Shown here: piece after piece, positions 29,005-36,468 of the stretch | How positions within the stretch are numbered: the stretch's first letter is position 1 | How the letters are laid out: the number at the start of each line of letters is the position of its first letter | Origin: Streptomyces gilvus | Lineage (GTDB): Bacteria; Actinomycetota; Actinomycetes; Streptomycetales; Streptomycetaceae | Length of the DNA stretch: 64,000 bases | Direction: 5' to 3' | Assembly: GCF_022513565.1 (NCBI RefSeq) | Contig: NZ_JAKWBE010000003.1 | Location: forward strand, 62,001-126,000 | The notes under the pieces: generated by a model | The model's database searches: none | What the model saw: only the letters and a program-made list of their open reading frames with translations | Told to the model about the DNA's origin: nothing | Position numbers and translations under genes: made by a program

Positions 29005-29907
29005 ATGTACGACTACGACCTGCTGGTCGTGGGTTCGGCCAACGCCGACCTCGTGATCGGCGTCGAACGGCGGCCGGGGGCGGGCGAGACGGTGCTCGGC
29101 TCCGACCTGGCCGTCCATCCGGGAGGCAAGGGCGCCAACCAGGCCGTCGCGGCGGCCCGGCTCGGCGCGCGCACGGCGCTGCTGGCCCGGGTCGGGGACG
29201 ACGCCCACGGCCGGCTGCTGCTGGACTCGCAGCGGGCGGCCGGCGTGGACACCGTGGGGGTGCTGGTGGGCGGGGCGCCGACGGGGGTCGCGCTGATCAC
29301 CGTCGACCCGTCCGGGGACAACAGCATCGTGGTGTCGCCGGGGGCGAACGGGAAGCTCGTGCCGGGGGACGTCAAGGCCGCCGCGTGTCTCTTCCAGGCC
29401 TCGCGGGTGGTCTCGGCGCAGTTGGAGATCCCGCTGGAGACGGTCGTGGAGGTCGTGCGCGGTCTGACTCCCGAGAACCGTTTTGTGCTGAACCCGTCGC
29501 CGCCGCGGCCGCTGCCGGCCGAGGTGATGGCGGCCTGCGATCCGCTGATCGTCAACGAGCACGAGGCGCGGGTGATCCTCGGCGAGGCGTGCGTGTCCGA
29601 CCGGCCGGAGGACTGGGCGCGGCTGCTGCTCGCCAAGGGGCCCCGGTCGGTGGTGGTCACCCTGGGCGCGGAAGGAGCCCTGGTCGCGTCCTCGGCGGGG
29701 GTCGCCCGGGTGCCGTCGGTGAAGGTCGACGCGGTGGACACGACGGGTGCGGGCGACGCGTTCACGGCGGCGCTGGCGTTCCGGCTCGGGTCGGGCGCGT
29801 CGCTCGCGGAGGCCGCCGAGTACGCGGCCCGGGTCGGGGCGGCCGCTGTCACCAAGGAGGGCGCGCAGGTGTCCTTCCCCACCGCCGAGGAGGTCGACGC
29901 GCTGTGA
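29005..29907 (+). CDS. rbsK: Ribokinase RbsK
   Basis: A 300-residue PfkB-family ribokinase that phosphorylates ribose on O5 using ATP. GSANADLVIGVERRPGAGETV and HPGGKGANQAVAAARLGA form the sugar-binding N-terminus. DTTGAGDAFTAALAFRL holds the catalytic Asp. Its ATG has GGGGAG nine bases upstream, and two 13-bp direct repeats (CACTCATCTGGG) lie just before it. The end overlaps rbsD by 4 bp. Confidence 0.94.
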   Translation: MYDYDLLVVGSANADLVIGVERRPGAGETVLGSDLAVHPGGKGANQAVAAARLGARTALLARVGDDAHGRLLLDSQRAAGVDTVGVLVGGAPTGVALITVDPSGDNSIVVSPGANGKLVPGDVKAAACLFQASRVVSAQLEIPLETVVEVVRGLTPENRFVLNPSPPRPLPAEVMAACDPLIVNEHEARVILGEACVSDRPEDWARLLLAKGPRSVVVTLGAEGALVASSAGVARVPSVKVDAVDTTGAGDAFTAALAFRLGSGASLAEAAEYAARVGAAAVTKEGAQVSFPTAEEVDAL

Positions 29908-30293
29908 AGAAGGCAGGGATCCTGAACCGGCATCTCTCCGGTGCGATCGCCGAGCTGGGGCACGGGGACGGGGTGCTGGTGTGCGACGCGGGCATGCCGA
30001 TACCGAGGGGGCCGCAGGTCGTCGACCTGGCCTTCCGCGCCGGGGTGCCGTCCTTCGCGGTGGTGCTGGACGGGCTGCTGGCGGAGCTGGTGGTGGAGGG
30101 CGCCACGGCGGCGAAGGAGGTCCAGGGCGCCAATCCGGCGGTGTCGGCGCTGCTGGAGGGCGAGTTCCCGGAGCTGGAACTGGTCCCGCACGAGCGGCTG
30201 AAGGAACTGTCGGCGCAGGCCCGCCTGGTGGTCCGCACGGGCGAGGCACGGCCGTACGCGAACGTGCTGCTGAGGTGCGGGGTGTTCTTCTAG
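29904..30293 (+). CDS. rbsD: D-ribose pyranase RbsD
   Basis: A 129-residue member of the RbsD/FucU family, which converts beta-pyranose to beta-furanose forms of ribose so RbsK can use it. KKAGILNRHLSGAIAELGHGD and VCDAGMPIP are the family motifs; the catalytic His is in the first segment. The GTG at 29904 overlaps the rbsK stop. Confidence 0.92.
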   Translation: MKKAGILNRHLSGAIAELGHGDGVLVCDAGMPIPRGPQVVDLAFRAGVPSFAVVLDGLLAELVVEGATAAKEVQGANPAVSALLEGEFPELELVPHERLKELSAQARLVVRTGEARPYANVLLRCGVFF

Positions 30294-30321
30294 CCGCCCG
30301 GCCGCCGCGGCGGACAAATTC

Positions 30322-30360
30322 GAGGGGGCCCGATCCGTCGACCGGGCCCCCTCGGCTTTT
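30322..30360 (+). terminator. Rho-independent terminator of rbs operon
   Basis: An 11-bp GC stem (30322-30332 with 30343-30353) closing GAGGGGGCCCG is followed by GGCTTTT. It ends the rbs operon 29 bp after rbsD. Confidence 0.85.
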
Positions 30361-30452
30361 CCCCTCCTGCATCAGAACCCCCGCGATCCCCCCAGATCCC
30401 CCTCCAGCGGTCCTGACACCAAGTACGACCCGCGAGGTCAGGGAAGGGTTGT

Positions 30453-30484
30453 ACGGTCCGCGGGAGTTTTTTTCCGCGGACCGT
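30453..30484. repeat. Perfect 11-bp hairpin with T-rich loop
   Basis: Arms 30453-30463 and 30474-30484 (ACGGTCCGCGG) are perfect complements around a loop of GAG plus seven T. It lies in the 320-bp gap between the rbs operon and the minus-strand sugar locus, ~130 bp after the rbs terminator. Nothing else coding is visible in this gap. Confidence 0.6.
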
Positions 30485-30613
30485 TCGCGGAGGGCCGGAT
30501 CACATTCTGAGCGAACCTCTGTACGACGCGACCGCCCGCGCCGCCCGGACATGACATGGCTCCGCCCCGCAACCGATCGACGCTCGGTGCGGGGCGGAGG
30601 CGTGCGCCGGGGG

Positions 30614-31444
30614 TCAGGCGGTGTGTTCCACGAAGCGGCGGGCGGTCTCGGCGAGCACCTCGCGGCCGTCGCGGGCCCACAGGTCGTCGTTGAAGAGCTC
30701 GACCTCGATGGGGCCGGTGTACCCGGCCGCCTCCACGTACCCCTGCCACTGACGCATGTCGATCGAGCCGTCCCCGATCTGACCGCGGCCGTTGAGGACG
30801 CCGGCCGGCAGCGGGGTGGTCCAGTCGGCGAGCTGGAAGGTGTGGATACGGCCGCCCGCGCCGGCCCGGGCGATCTGCGCGGGCGCGTTGTCGTCCCACC
30901 AGATGTGGTAGGTGTCCACCGTGACGCCCACCTGGTGCGCCGGGAAGCGCTCCGCGATGTCGAGCGCCTGGGCGAGGGTGGAGACGACGCAGCGGTCGGA
31001 GGCGTACATCGGGTGCAGCGGTTCGATGGCCAGCCGGACCCCATGCTGCTCGGCGTACGGCCCCAGTTCCCCGAGCGCGTCGGCGATGCGCTCGCGGGCG
31101 CCGTGCAGGTCCTTGGAGCCGGCCGGCAGACCGCCCGACACCAGGACCAGCACCTCGGTGCCGAGTGTGGCCGCCTCGTCGATCGCCCGCCGGTTGTCGG
31201 CGAGGGCGGCGGCCCGTTCGGCCGGGTCGATCGCGGTGAAGAAGCCGCCGCGGCACAGCGTGGTGACGGTCAGACCCGCGTCGCGGACCAGCTTGGCCGT
31301 CGCCTCGACGCCGTACGACTGGACGGGTTCGCGCCACAGGCCCACGCCCGGGACGCCCAACTCCCGGCAGGCGTCGACCAGTTCCGGCATCGACAGCTGC
31401 TTGACCGTCATCTGGTTGATGGAGAAGCGCGTCAGGTCGGTCAC
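30614..31444 (-). CDS. Sugar phosphate isomerase/epimerase (TIM barrel)
   Basis: A 276-residue protein of the xylose-isomerase-like superfamily. Metal-ligand strands are visible: VLVLVSGGLPAG, RLAIEPLHPMY (Glu), GVTVDTYHIWWDD (Asp/His), IHTFQLADWTTP and GPIEVELFND (Glu). It probably interconverts a sugar or keto-sugar intermediate. It is the last gene of the DUF993 and oxidoreductase operon, with its start overlapping the upstream stop by 4 bp. Confidence 0.85.
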   Translation of the reverse strand: MTDLTRFSINQMTVKQLSMPELVDACRELGVPGVGLWREPVQSYGVEATAKLVRDAGLTVTTLCRGGFFTAIDPAERAAALADNRRAIDEAATLGTEVLVLVSGGLPAGSKDLHGARERIADALGELGPYAEQHGVRLAIEPLHPMYASDRCVVSTLAQALDIAERFPAHQVGVTVDTYHIWWDDNAPAQIARAGAGGRIHTFQLADWTTPLPAGVLNGRGQIGDGSIDMRQWQGYVEAAGYTGPIEVELFNDDLWARDGREVLAETARRFVEHTA

Positions 31445-32592
31445 CGGTCCACCCCGTACAGCGACAGCAGGTTCCGCATCCGCTCCTCCGCCAGCTTCGG
31501 GTCCGGGAACAGGCCCAGACCGTCGGCGAGTTCGTAGGCGCGGGCGAAGTGCGGGAGAGAGCGCGCCGACTGGAGGCCGCCCACCATGGTGAAGTGGGAC
31601 TGGTGGCCCGCCAGCCAGGCCAGGAAGACCACTCCCGTCTTGTAGAAACGGGTCGGCGTCTGGAACAGATGGCGGGACAACTCGACCGTGGGATCGAGGA
31701 GTTCACGGAAGCCGACAACGTTGCCGGTGTCCAGCACCCGTACCGCCTCGGCCGCCAGCGGACCCAGTGGGTCGAAGATGCCGAGCAGCGCGTGGCTGAA
31801 GCCCTGCTCGTCGCCGGCGATCAGCTCGGGGTAGTTGAAGTCGTCGCCCGTGTAGCAGCGGACCCCGTCGGGGAGGCGGCGGCGCAGCTCCACCTCGCGC
31901 CGCGCGTCCAGCAGCGAGACCTTGATGCCGTCGACCTTGTCGGGGTGGGCGGCGATGACCTCGAGGAAGGTGTCGGTGGCCGCGTCCAGGTCGGACGAGC
32001 CCCAGTAGCCCTCCAGCGCCGGGTCGAACATGGGGCCCAGCCAGTGCAGCACCACCGGCTCGGCGGCCTGGCGCAGCAGATGGCCGTAGACCTCCAGATA
32101 GTCCTCGGGGCCGGACGCGGCGGCGGCGAGGGCGCGGGAGGCCATCAGGATCGCCTGCGCGCCGGACTCCTCCACGAGGGCCAGCTGCTCCTCGTAGGCC
32201 GCCCGGACCTCCACGAGAGACCCGGCGGTGATCTGGTCGGTGCCGACGCCGCAGGCGATCCGGCCGCCGACCGCCTTGGCCTCGGCGGCGCTGCGGCGGA
32301 TCAGCTCTGCCGCGCCCGCCCAGTCCAGGCCCATCCCGCGCTGGGCGGTGTCCATCGCCTCGGCGACACCGAGCCCGTGCGACCACAGGTGCCGGCGGAA
32401 GGCGAGGGTGGCGTCCCAGTCGACGGCGGCCGGGGAGTCGGGGGTGACGTCGGCGTAGGGGTCGGCCACGACGTGCGCGGCCGAGAAGACCGTACGCGAG
32501 GCGAGGGGGGCGCCCGGGGTGAGGGCGAGGGGTTCGGTGCGGGGCTCGTAGGCCCGCAACCCGCCCTGGGCGTCGGGGAGATGGATGGTCAC
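31441..32592 (-). CDS. DUF993 family protein (DHDPS-like TIM barrel)
   Basis: A 383-residue protein. The TIM barrel includes GGRIACGVGTDQI, QAILMASRALA, PVVLHWLGPMFDPALEGYWG and IDGIKVSLLDARREVELRR. In the latter the lysine of DGIKVSL sits where Schiff-base Lys lies in DapA-type aldolases. The family is related to dihydrodipicolinate synthase and is found in carbohydrate operons, but its reaction is not established. The GTG at 32592 overlaps the upstream oxidoreductase stop by 4 bp. Confidence 0.8.
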   Translation of the reverse strand: MTIHLPDAQGGLRAYEPRTEPLALTPGAPLASRTVFSAAHVVADPYADVTPDSPAAVDWDATLAFRRHLWSHGLGVAEAMDTAQRGMGLDWAGAAELIRRSAAEAKAVGGRIACGVGTDQITAGSLVEVRAAYEEQLALVEESGAQAILMASRALAAAASGPEDYLEVYGHLLRQAAEPVVLHWLGPMFDPALEGYWGSSDLDAATDTFLEVIAAHPDKVDGIKVSLLDARREVELRRRLPDGVRCYTGDDFNYPELIAGDEQGFSHALLGIFDPLGPLAAEAVRVLDTGNVVGFRELLDPTVELSRHLFQTPTRFYKTGVVFLAWLAGHQSHFTMVGGLQSARSLPHFARAYELADGLGLFPDPKLAEERMRNLLSLYGVDR

Positions 32593-33740
32593 AGCGTGAT
32601 CTCCGGTACGTCCAGACGGGCGCCCTCGGCCGAGGACCTCAGGCCCAGCTCGGCGAGCTGGACGCCGCGGGCGCCGGCGAGGAGGTCCCAGTGGTAGTCG
32701 GCGCCGGTGTAGACGTGCTTGAGGAACAGCTCCCACTGGGCCTTGAAGCCGTTGTCGAAGTCCTCGTTGTCGGGCACTTCCTGCCACTGGTCGCGGAAGG
32801 AGTAGGTGGCCGGGATGTCGGGGTTCCACACCGGCTTGGGGGTCAGACTGCGGTGCTGGACGCGGCAGTTGCGCAGGCCGGCGACCGCCGAGCCCTCGGT
32901 GCCGTCGACCTGGAACTCGACCAGTTCGTCGCGGTTGACGCGGACGGCCCAGGAGGAGTTGATCTGCGCGATCGCGCCGCCGTCGAGCTCGAAGATGCCG
33001 TACGCGGCGTCGTCGGCCGTCGCGTCGTAGGGCTTGCCGTTCTCGTCCCAGCGCTGCGGGACGTGGGTGGCGGTGAGGGCCTGGACGGACTTCACCCGGC
33101 CGAACAGCTCGTGCAGCACGTACTCCCAGTGCGGGAACATGTCGACGACGATGCCGCCGCCGTCCTCCGCGCGGTAGTTCCAGGAGGGGCGCTGGGCGGT
33201 CTGCCAGTCGCCCTCGAAGACCCAGTAGCCGAACTCGCCGCGCACGGACAGGATCCGGCCGAAGAAGCCGCCGTCGATCAGGCGCTTGAGCTTGAGCAGG
33301 CCGGGGAGGAAGAGCTTGTCCTGGACCACGCCGTGCTTGATGCCCGCGTCCTTGGCCAGGCGGGCCAGCTCCAGGGCGCCCTCCAGACCGGTCGCCGTCG
33401 GCTTCTCGGTGTAGATGTGCTTGCCCGCGGCGATCGCCTTCCTGATCGCCTCCTCGCGGGCGGAGGTCACCTGCGCGTCGAAGTAGATGTCGACCGTCGG
33501 GTCGGCGAGGACCTCGTCGACGTCCGTGGAGACGTGCTCGAGGCCGTGCTGCTCGGCGAGCGCGCGCAGGGCGTGCTCGCGGCGGCCGACCAGGATCGGT
33601 TCCGGCCACAGCACGGTGCCGTCGCCGAGGTCGAGGCCGCCCTGTTCGCGGATGGCCAGGATGGAGCGGACCAGGTGCTGGCGGTAGCCCATGCGTCCGG
33701 TCACGCCGTTCATGGCGATGCGCACCGTCTTGCGTGTCAC
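32589..33740 (-). CDS. Gfo/Idh/MocA family oxidoreductase
   Basis: A 383-residue NAD(P)-dependent sugar oxidoreductase. RIAMNGVTGRMGYRQHLVRSILAI is an unusual N-terminal Rossmann start with GVTGRMG; the Lys-containing EKPTA motif (IYTEKPTATGLEGALELARLAKD) supplies the catalytic Lys of the family. The remaining domain carries the substrate-binding sheet. The GTG at 33740 has AAGGGAATGAC upstream. It is first in the minus-strand operon, opposite the LacI gene. Confidence 0.88.
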   Translation of the reverse strand: MTRKTVRIAMNGVTGRMGYRQHLVRSILAIREQGGLDLGDGTVLWPEPILVGRREHALRALAEQHGLEHVSTDVDEVLADPTVDIYFDAQVTSAREEAIRKAIAAGKHIYTEKPTATGLEGALELARLAKDAGIKHGVVQDKLFLPGLLKLKRLIDGGFFGRILSVRGEFGYWVFEGDWQTAQRPSWNYRAEDGGGIVVDMFPHWEYVLHELFGRVKSVQALTATHVPQRWDENGKPYDATADDAAYGIFELDGGAIAQINSSWAVRVNRDELVEFQVDGTEGSAVAGLRNCRVQHRSLTPKPVWNPDIPATYSFRDQWQEVPDNEDFDNGFKAQWELFLKHVYTGADYHWDLLAGARGVQLAELGLRSSAEGARLDVPEITL

Positions 33741-33799
33741 GTCATTCCCTTCGTACGCGGGGTCTGCGCCGCGTACGCCCTGTCTCCTACTGGTGAGCG

Positions 33800-33824
33800 T
33801 CACAGCAAGCGCTTTCTATACGGT
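33800..33824. promoter_or_regulatory. LacI-type operator in divergent gap
   Basis: The palindrome AAGCGCTT at 33807-33814, in the context AGCAAGCGCTTTCT, fits the LacI-family half-site pattern and lies between the divergent oxidoreductase operon and the LacI gene at 34009. It most likely lets that regulator control both directions. Confidence 0.6.
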
Positions 33825-34008
33825 AAAACGCTAGCCTCTGATCGTGGTCTGGACAAGACCGTGACGCAGTCGAGTTGTTCGAGGGGGCGAACAACTCGGA
33901 GCCTGACCCGTAAGGTCTGCTCGAAAACATTCGGAACCATGGCCGCCCGTGGCCTGTCTACGAGCACGTATGTGGACGTACGAAGATGCGCGACCGGAGG
34001 ACGACGAG

Positions 34009-35055
34009 ATGACGGTGACCCTGGCGGACGTGGCGGCGCGCGCGCAGGTCTCGCCCGCGACGGTGTCGCGCGTGCTGAACGGGAACTATCCCGTGGCGGC
34101 ATCGACCCGCGAGCGGGTGCTGAAGGCGGTCGACGAGCTGGACTACGTACTCAACGGTCCGGCGAGCGCGCTCGCGGCGGCCACCTCCGACCTGGTCGGC
34201 ATCCTGGTCAACGACATCGCGGACCCGTTCTTCGGGATCATGGCGAGCGCGATCCAGTCGGAGATCGGCGGGCCGGGGGGCCGGGCGGGCGGTGAGCGGC
34301 TGGCCGTGGTCTGCAACACCGGGGGGTCGCCGGAGCGGGAGCTGACGTATCTGACGCTGCTGCAGCGGCAGCGGGCGGCGGCCGTGGTGCTGACCGGTGG
34401 GGCCGTGGAGAACGAGCCGCACGCGGCGGCGGTGGCGGCGAAGCTGACGAAGCTGACGGACGCGGGGACGCGGGTGGTGCTGTGCGGGCGGCCGCCGGCG
34501 CCGGACACCGGGGCGATCGCGCTGACCTTCGACAACCGCGGGGGCGGGCAGCGGCTGACCGAGCATCTGATCGGGCTCGGGCACCGGCGGCTCGGCTACA
34601 TCGCGGGTCCGGAGGAGCGGACGACGACCCGGCACCGGCTGGAGGGCCACCGGGCCGCGCTGGCCGCCGCCGGGATCGAGGAGGACCCGCGCTGGACGGT
34701 GTGGGGCCGCTACGACCGGCAGGCCGGTTACGAGGCGACGCTGGAGCTGCTGCGGCGCGATCCGTCGCTTACGGCGGTGGTCGCCGCGAACGACTCCGTC
34801 GCGCTGGGGGCGTGTGCGGCGCTGCGGGAGTCGGGGCTGCGGATCCCGGAGGACGTCTCGGTCGCCGGCTTCGACGACCTGCCGTTCAGCGTGGACGCCG
34901 TGCCCGCCCTGACGACGGTCCGCCTGCCGCTGGCGGAGGCGGGCGCGCGGGCGGGGCGCATCGCGATGGGCCGCGAGGAGCCGCCGCCCGGGGGGATCGC
35001 GACGGTTGGGGGGGAGCTGATGGTGCGGGGGTCTTCTGGGGGGCCTCGGGGATGA
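34009..35055 (+). CDS. LacI family transcriptional regulator
   Basis: A 348-residue regulator. HTH and hinge are MTVTLADVAARAQVSPATVSRVLNGNYPVAASTRERVLKAVDELDYVLN. The effector domain follows, with GILVNDIADPFFGIMASAIQSEI and IPEDVSVAGFDDLPFS. The ATG at 34009 is preferred to earlier in-frame starts for its fit to the family N-terminus. It is divergent from the DUF993/oxidoreductase/isomerase operon, which it is expected to control. Confidence 0.9.
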   Translation: MTVTLADVAARAQVSPATVSRVLNGNYPVAASTRERVLKAVDELDYVLNGPASALAAATSDLVGILVNDIADPFFGIMASAIQSEIGGPGGRAGGERLAVVCNTGGSPERELTYLTLLQRQRAAAVVLTGGAVENEPHAAAVAAKLTKLTDAGTRVVLCGRPPAPDTGAIALTFDNRGGGQRLTEHLIGLGHRRLGYIAGPEERTTTRHRLEGHRAALAAAGIEEDPRWTVWGRYDRQAGYEATLELLRRDPSLTAVVAANDSVALGACAALRESGLRIPEDVSVAGFDDLPFSVDAVPALTTVRLPLAEAGARAGRIAMGREEPPPGGIATVGGELMVRGSSGGPRG

Positions 35056-35062
35056 CCATGAC

Positions 35063-35192
35063 CTTGCGTACACGCAAGAGCTCGCACAGATAGGCGGTGC
35101 GGGGAGCCCGGCAGGGGCACCGGTGTCCGTGATCACGGAGACCTGTCCCGCCTTCCTGCCGGGGCTCCCCGCACCGCCTATCTGCGCGAGCT
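35063..35192. repeat. Nested hairpin structure
   Basis: Three palindromes are nested or adjacent. A 16-bp hairpin CTTGCGTACACGCAAG is at 35063-35078. Then a long inverted repeat has arms of 37 and 38 bp (35079-35115 with 35155-35192) with one mismatch and one extra base, around a 39-bp loop. A perfect 14-bp palindrome TCCGTGATCACGGA is inside the loop (35126-35139). It lies directly after the LacI stop at the left edge of the kinase island. Confidence 0.85.
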
Positions 35193-35301
35193 ACAAGTCA
35201 CTGGCGTCACCGCGGCCGTCGGTCCGGAATCGCCCGGCCGAAACAGCGTTCGCGGGTACTCACCCAGCCTTCGACCGCGTCAATAGGAGACCCCCACCCG
35301 G

Positions 35302-36468
35302 TCACGACGGCGATGCGATCCACCGGGCCATGGCATCGAAGGCATCCAGGGCTCGAGGATCGCCAGGGCCGAAGTAGCGCTTGCAGTCTTCTCCGAGATT
35401 TTCGAAGCGGTCGGCCGCGCCGCGGGAGTCCCCCGACCTGCCCGTCAGTTCCGCGAGCTCGAAGCGCGCTTCGACCACGGAGGGGTGACTCTCCGGATTC
35501 CGGAGCCGCAACTCCCGAATACGCCGCTCCAACTCCTGGATCCGCTCGACGTAGTCCGTGTTGACATGGAACGCGTCGGCTGGCACCAACGGTCCCGAAC
35601 CGTCGGCACCGGCGACGGGGGTGTGTTCGACTTGCCGGATACGGCGGATCACGGCGCGTGCGTGCTGCGGCCTGTGCTCAGGCTTCTTCGCCAGCAGGTT
35701 CATGACGAGTTCGCTGAGCTTCTCAGGGACGCCCCGGCGGACCTTGGGCGGCGGTACGGGCATGCGGCGCAGATGCATCGCGCCGATGGACAGGATGTCA
35801 CCGTCACGGCTGCTGAACGGCGGGTTCCCGGTCAGCATCTCGTACATGACACAGCCGAGTGAGTAGAGGTCACTGAGGTGGTCGCCGGGCTGGTTGTCCC
35901 ACCGTTCGGGAGCCGCGTACTGCCAGGTGGCACCCGCACCGGCACCGCGGGTCTCGGACATGTCGAGGAGCCGGGCCAGCCCGAAGTCGACGATCTTCGC
36001 GTTGCCCCGCTCGTTGATCATGATGTTGGCGGGCTTGATGTCCCTGTGCACGACCTCGACGTCGCTCGCGTCCGCGAGCCCCTCGCAGACCTGTACCGAC
36101 CATCGCACGGTCTGTTCCAGCGTCAAGGAAACCCCCTCTCCCATGTACGTGGCCAGAGAGTTTCCATCGACGTAGTCCATCACCAGGTAGACCTGCCCCG
36201 CGTCCTCGCCTCGGTCCCGGATCGCGACGACATAAGGGCTGTCGATCCGCGCCATCGACTGCCACTCCTTCTCGAATCGAGCATGCATGTCTTCGGTCAG
36301 CGCCGGTCTGCGGTTGCGCTGCCGTATGCGGTGCATGTCGAGTAGCTTGATCGCGACGGGCTTGTCGAGAGTCCTGTCCAGAGCGAGCCAGACGTGTCCC
36401 ATACCACCGTTGCCCAAACAACGGTCCAGGACGTAACGGCCGTCTCCGAGAACGCGCCCGCTTCTCAT
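35302..36468 (-). CDS. Ser/Thr protein kinase with C-terminal coiled coil
   Basis: A 388-residue Hanks-type kinase. Motifs are GNGGMGHVWLA (P-loop), VAIKLLD (ATP Lys K41), VVHRDIKPANIMIN (catalytic loop), VDFGLA (DFG) and YAAPERW (APE equivalent), then the RxDxxS-like HLSDLYSLGCVMYEMLTG. The domain ends near residue 275. The remainder (HVNTDYVERIQELERRIRELRLRNPES, then SVVEARFELAELTGRSGDSRGAADRFENL) looks like a coiled coil and TPR-like helices and has no membrane segment. Its start overlaps the membrane-protein stop by 4 bp (ATGA), so the two are coupled. Confidence 0.9.
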   Translation of the reverse strand: MRSGRVLGDGRYVLDRCLGNGGMGHVWLALDRTLDKPVAIKLLDMHRIRQRNRRPALTEDMHARFEKEWQSMARIDSPYVVAIRDRGEDAGQVYLVMDYVDGNSLATYMGEGVSLTLEQTVRWSVQVCEGLADASDVEVVHRDIKPANIMINERGNAKIVDFGLARLLDMSETRGAGAGATWQYAAPERWDNQPGDHLSDLYSLGCVMYEMLTGNPPFSSRDGDILSIGAMHLRRMPVPPPKVRRGVPEKLSELVMNLLAKKPEHRPQHARAVIRRIRQVEHTPVAGADGSGPLVPADAFHVNTDYVERIQELERRIRELRLRNPESHPSVVEARFELAELTGRSGDSRGAADRFENLGEDCKRYFGPGDPRALDAFDAMARWIASPS

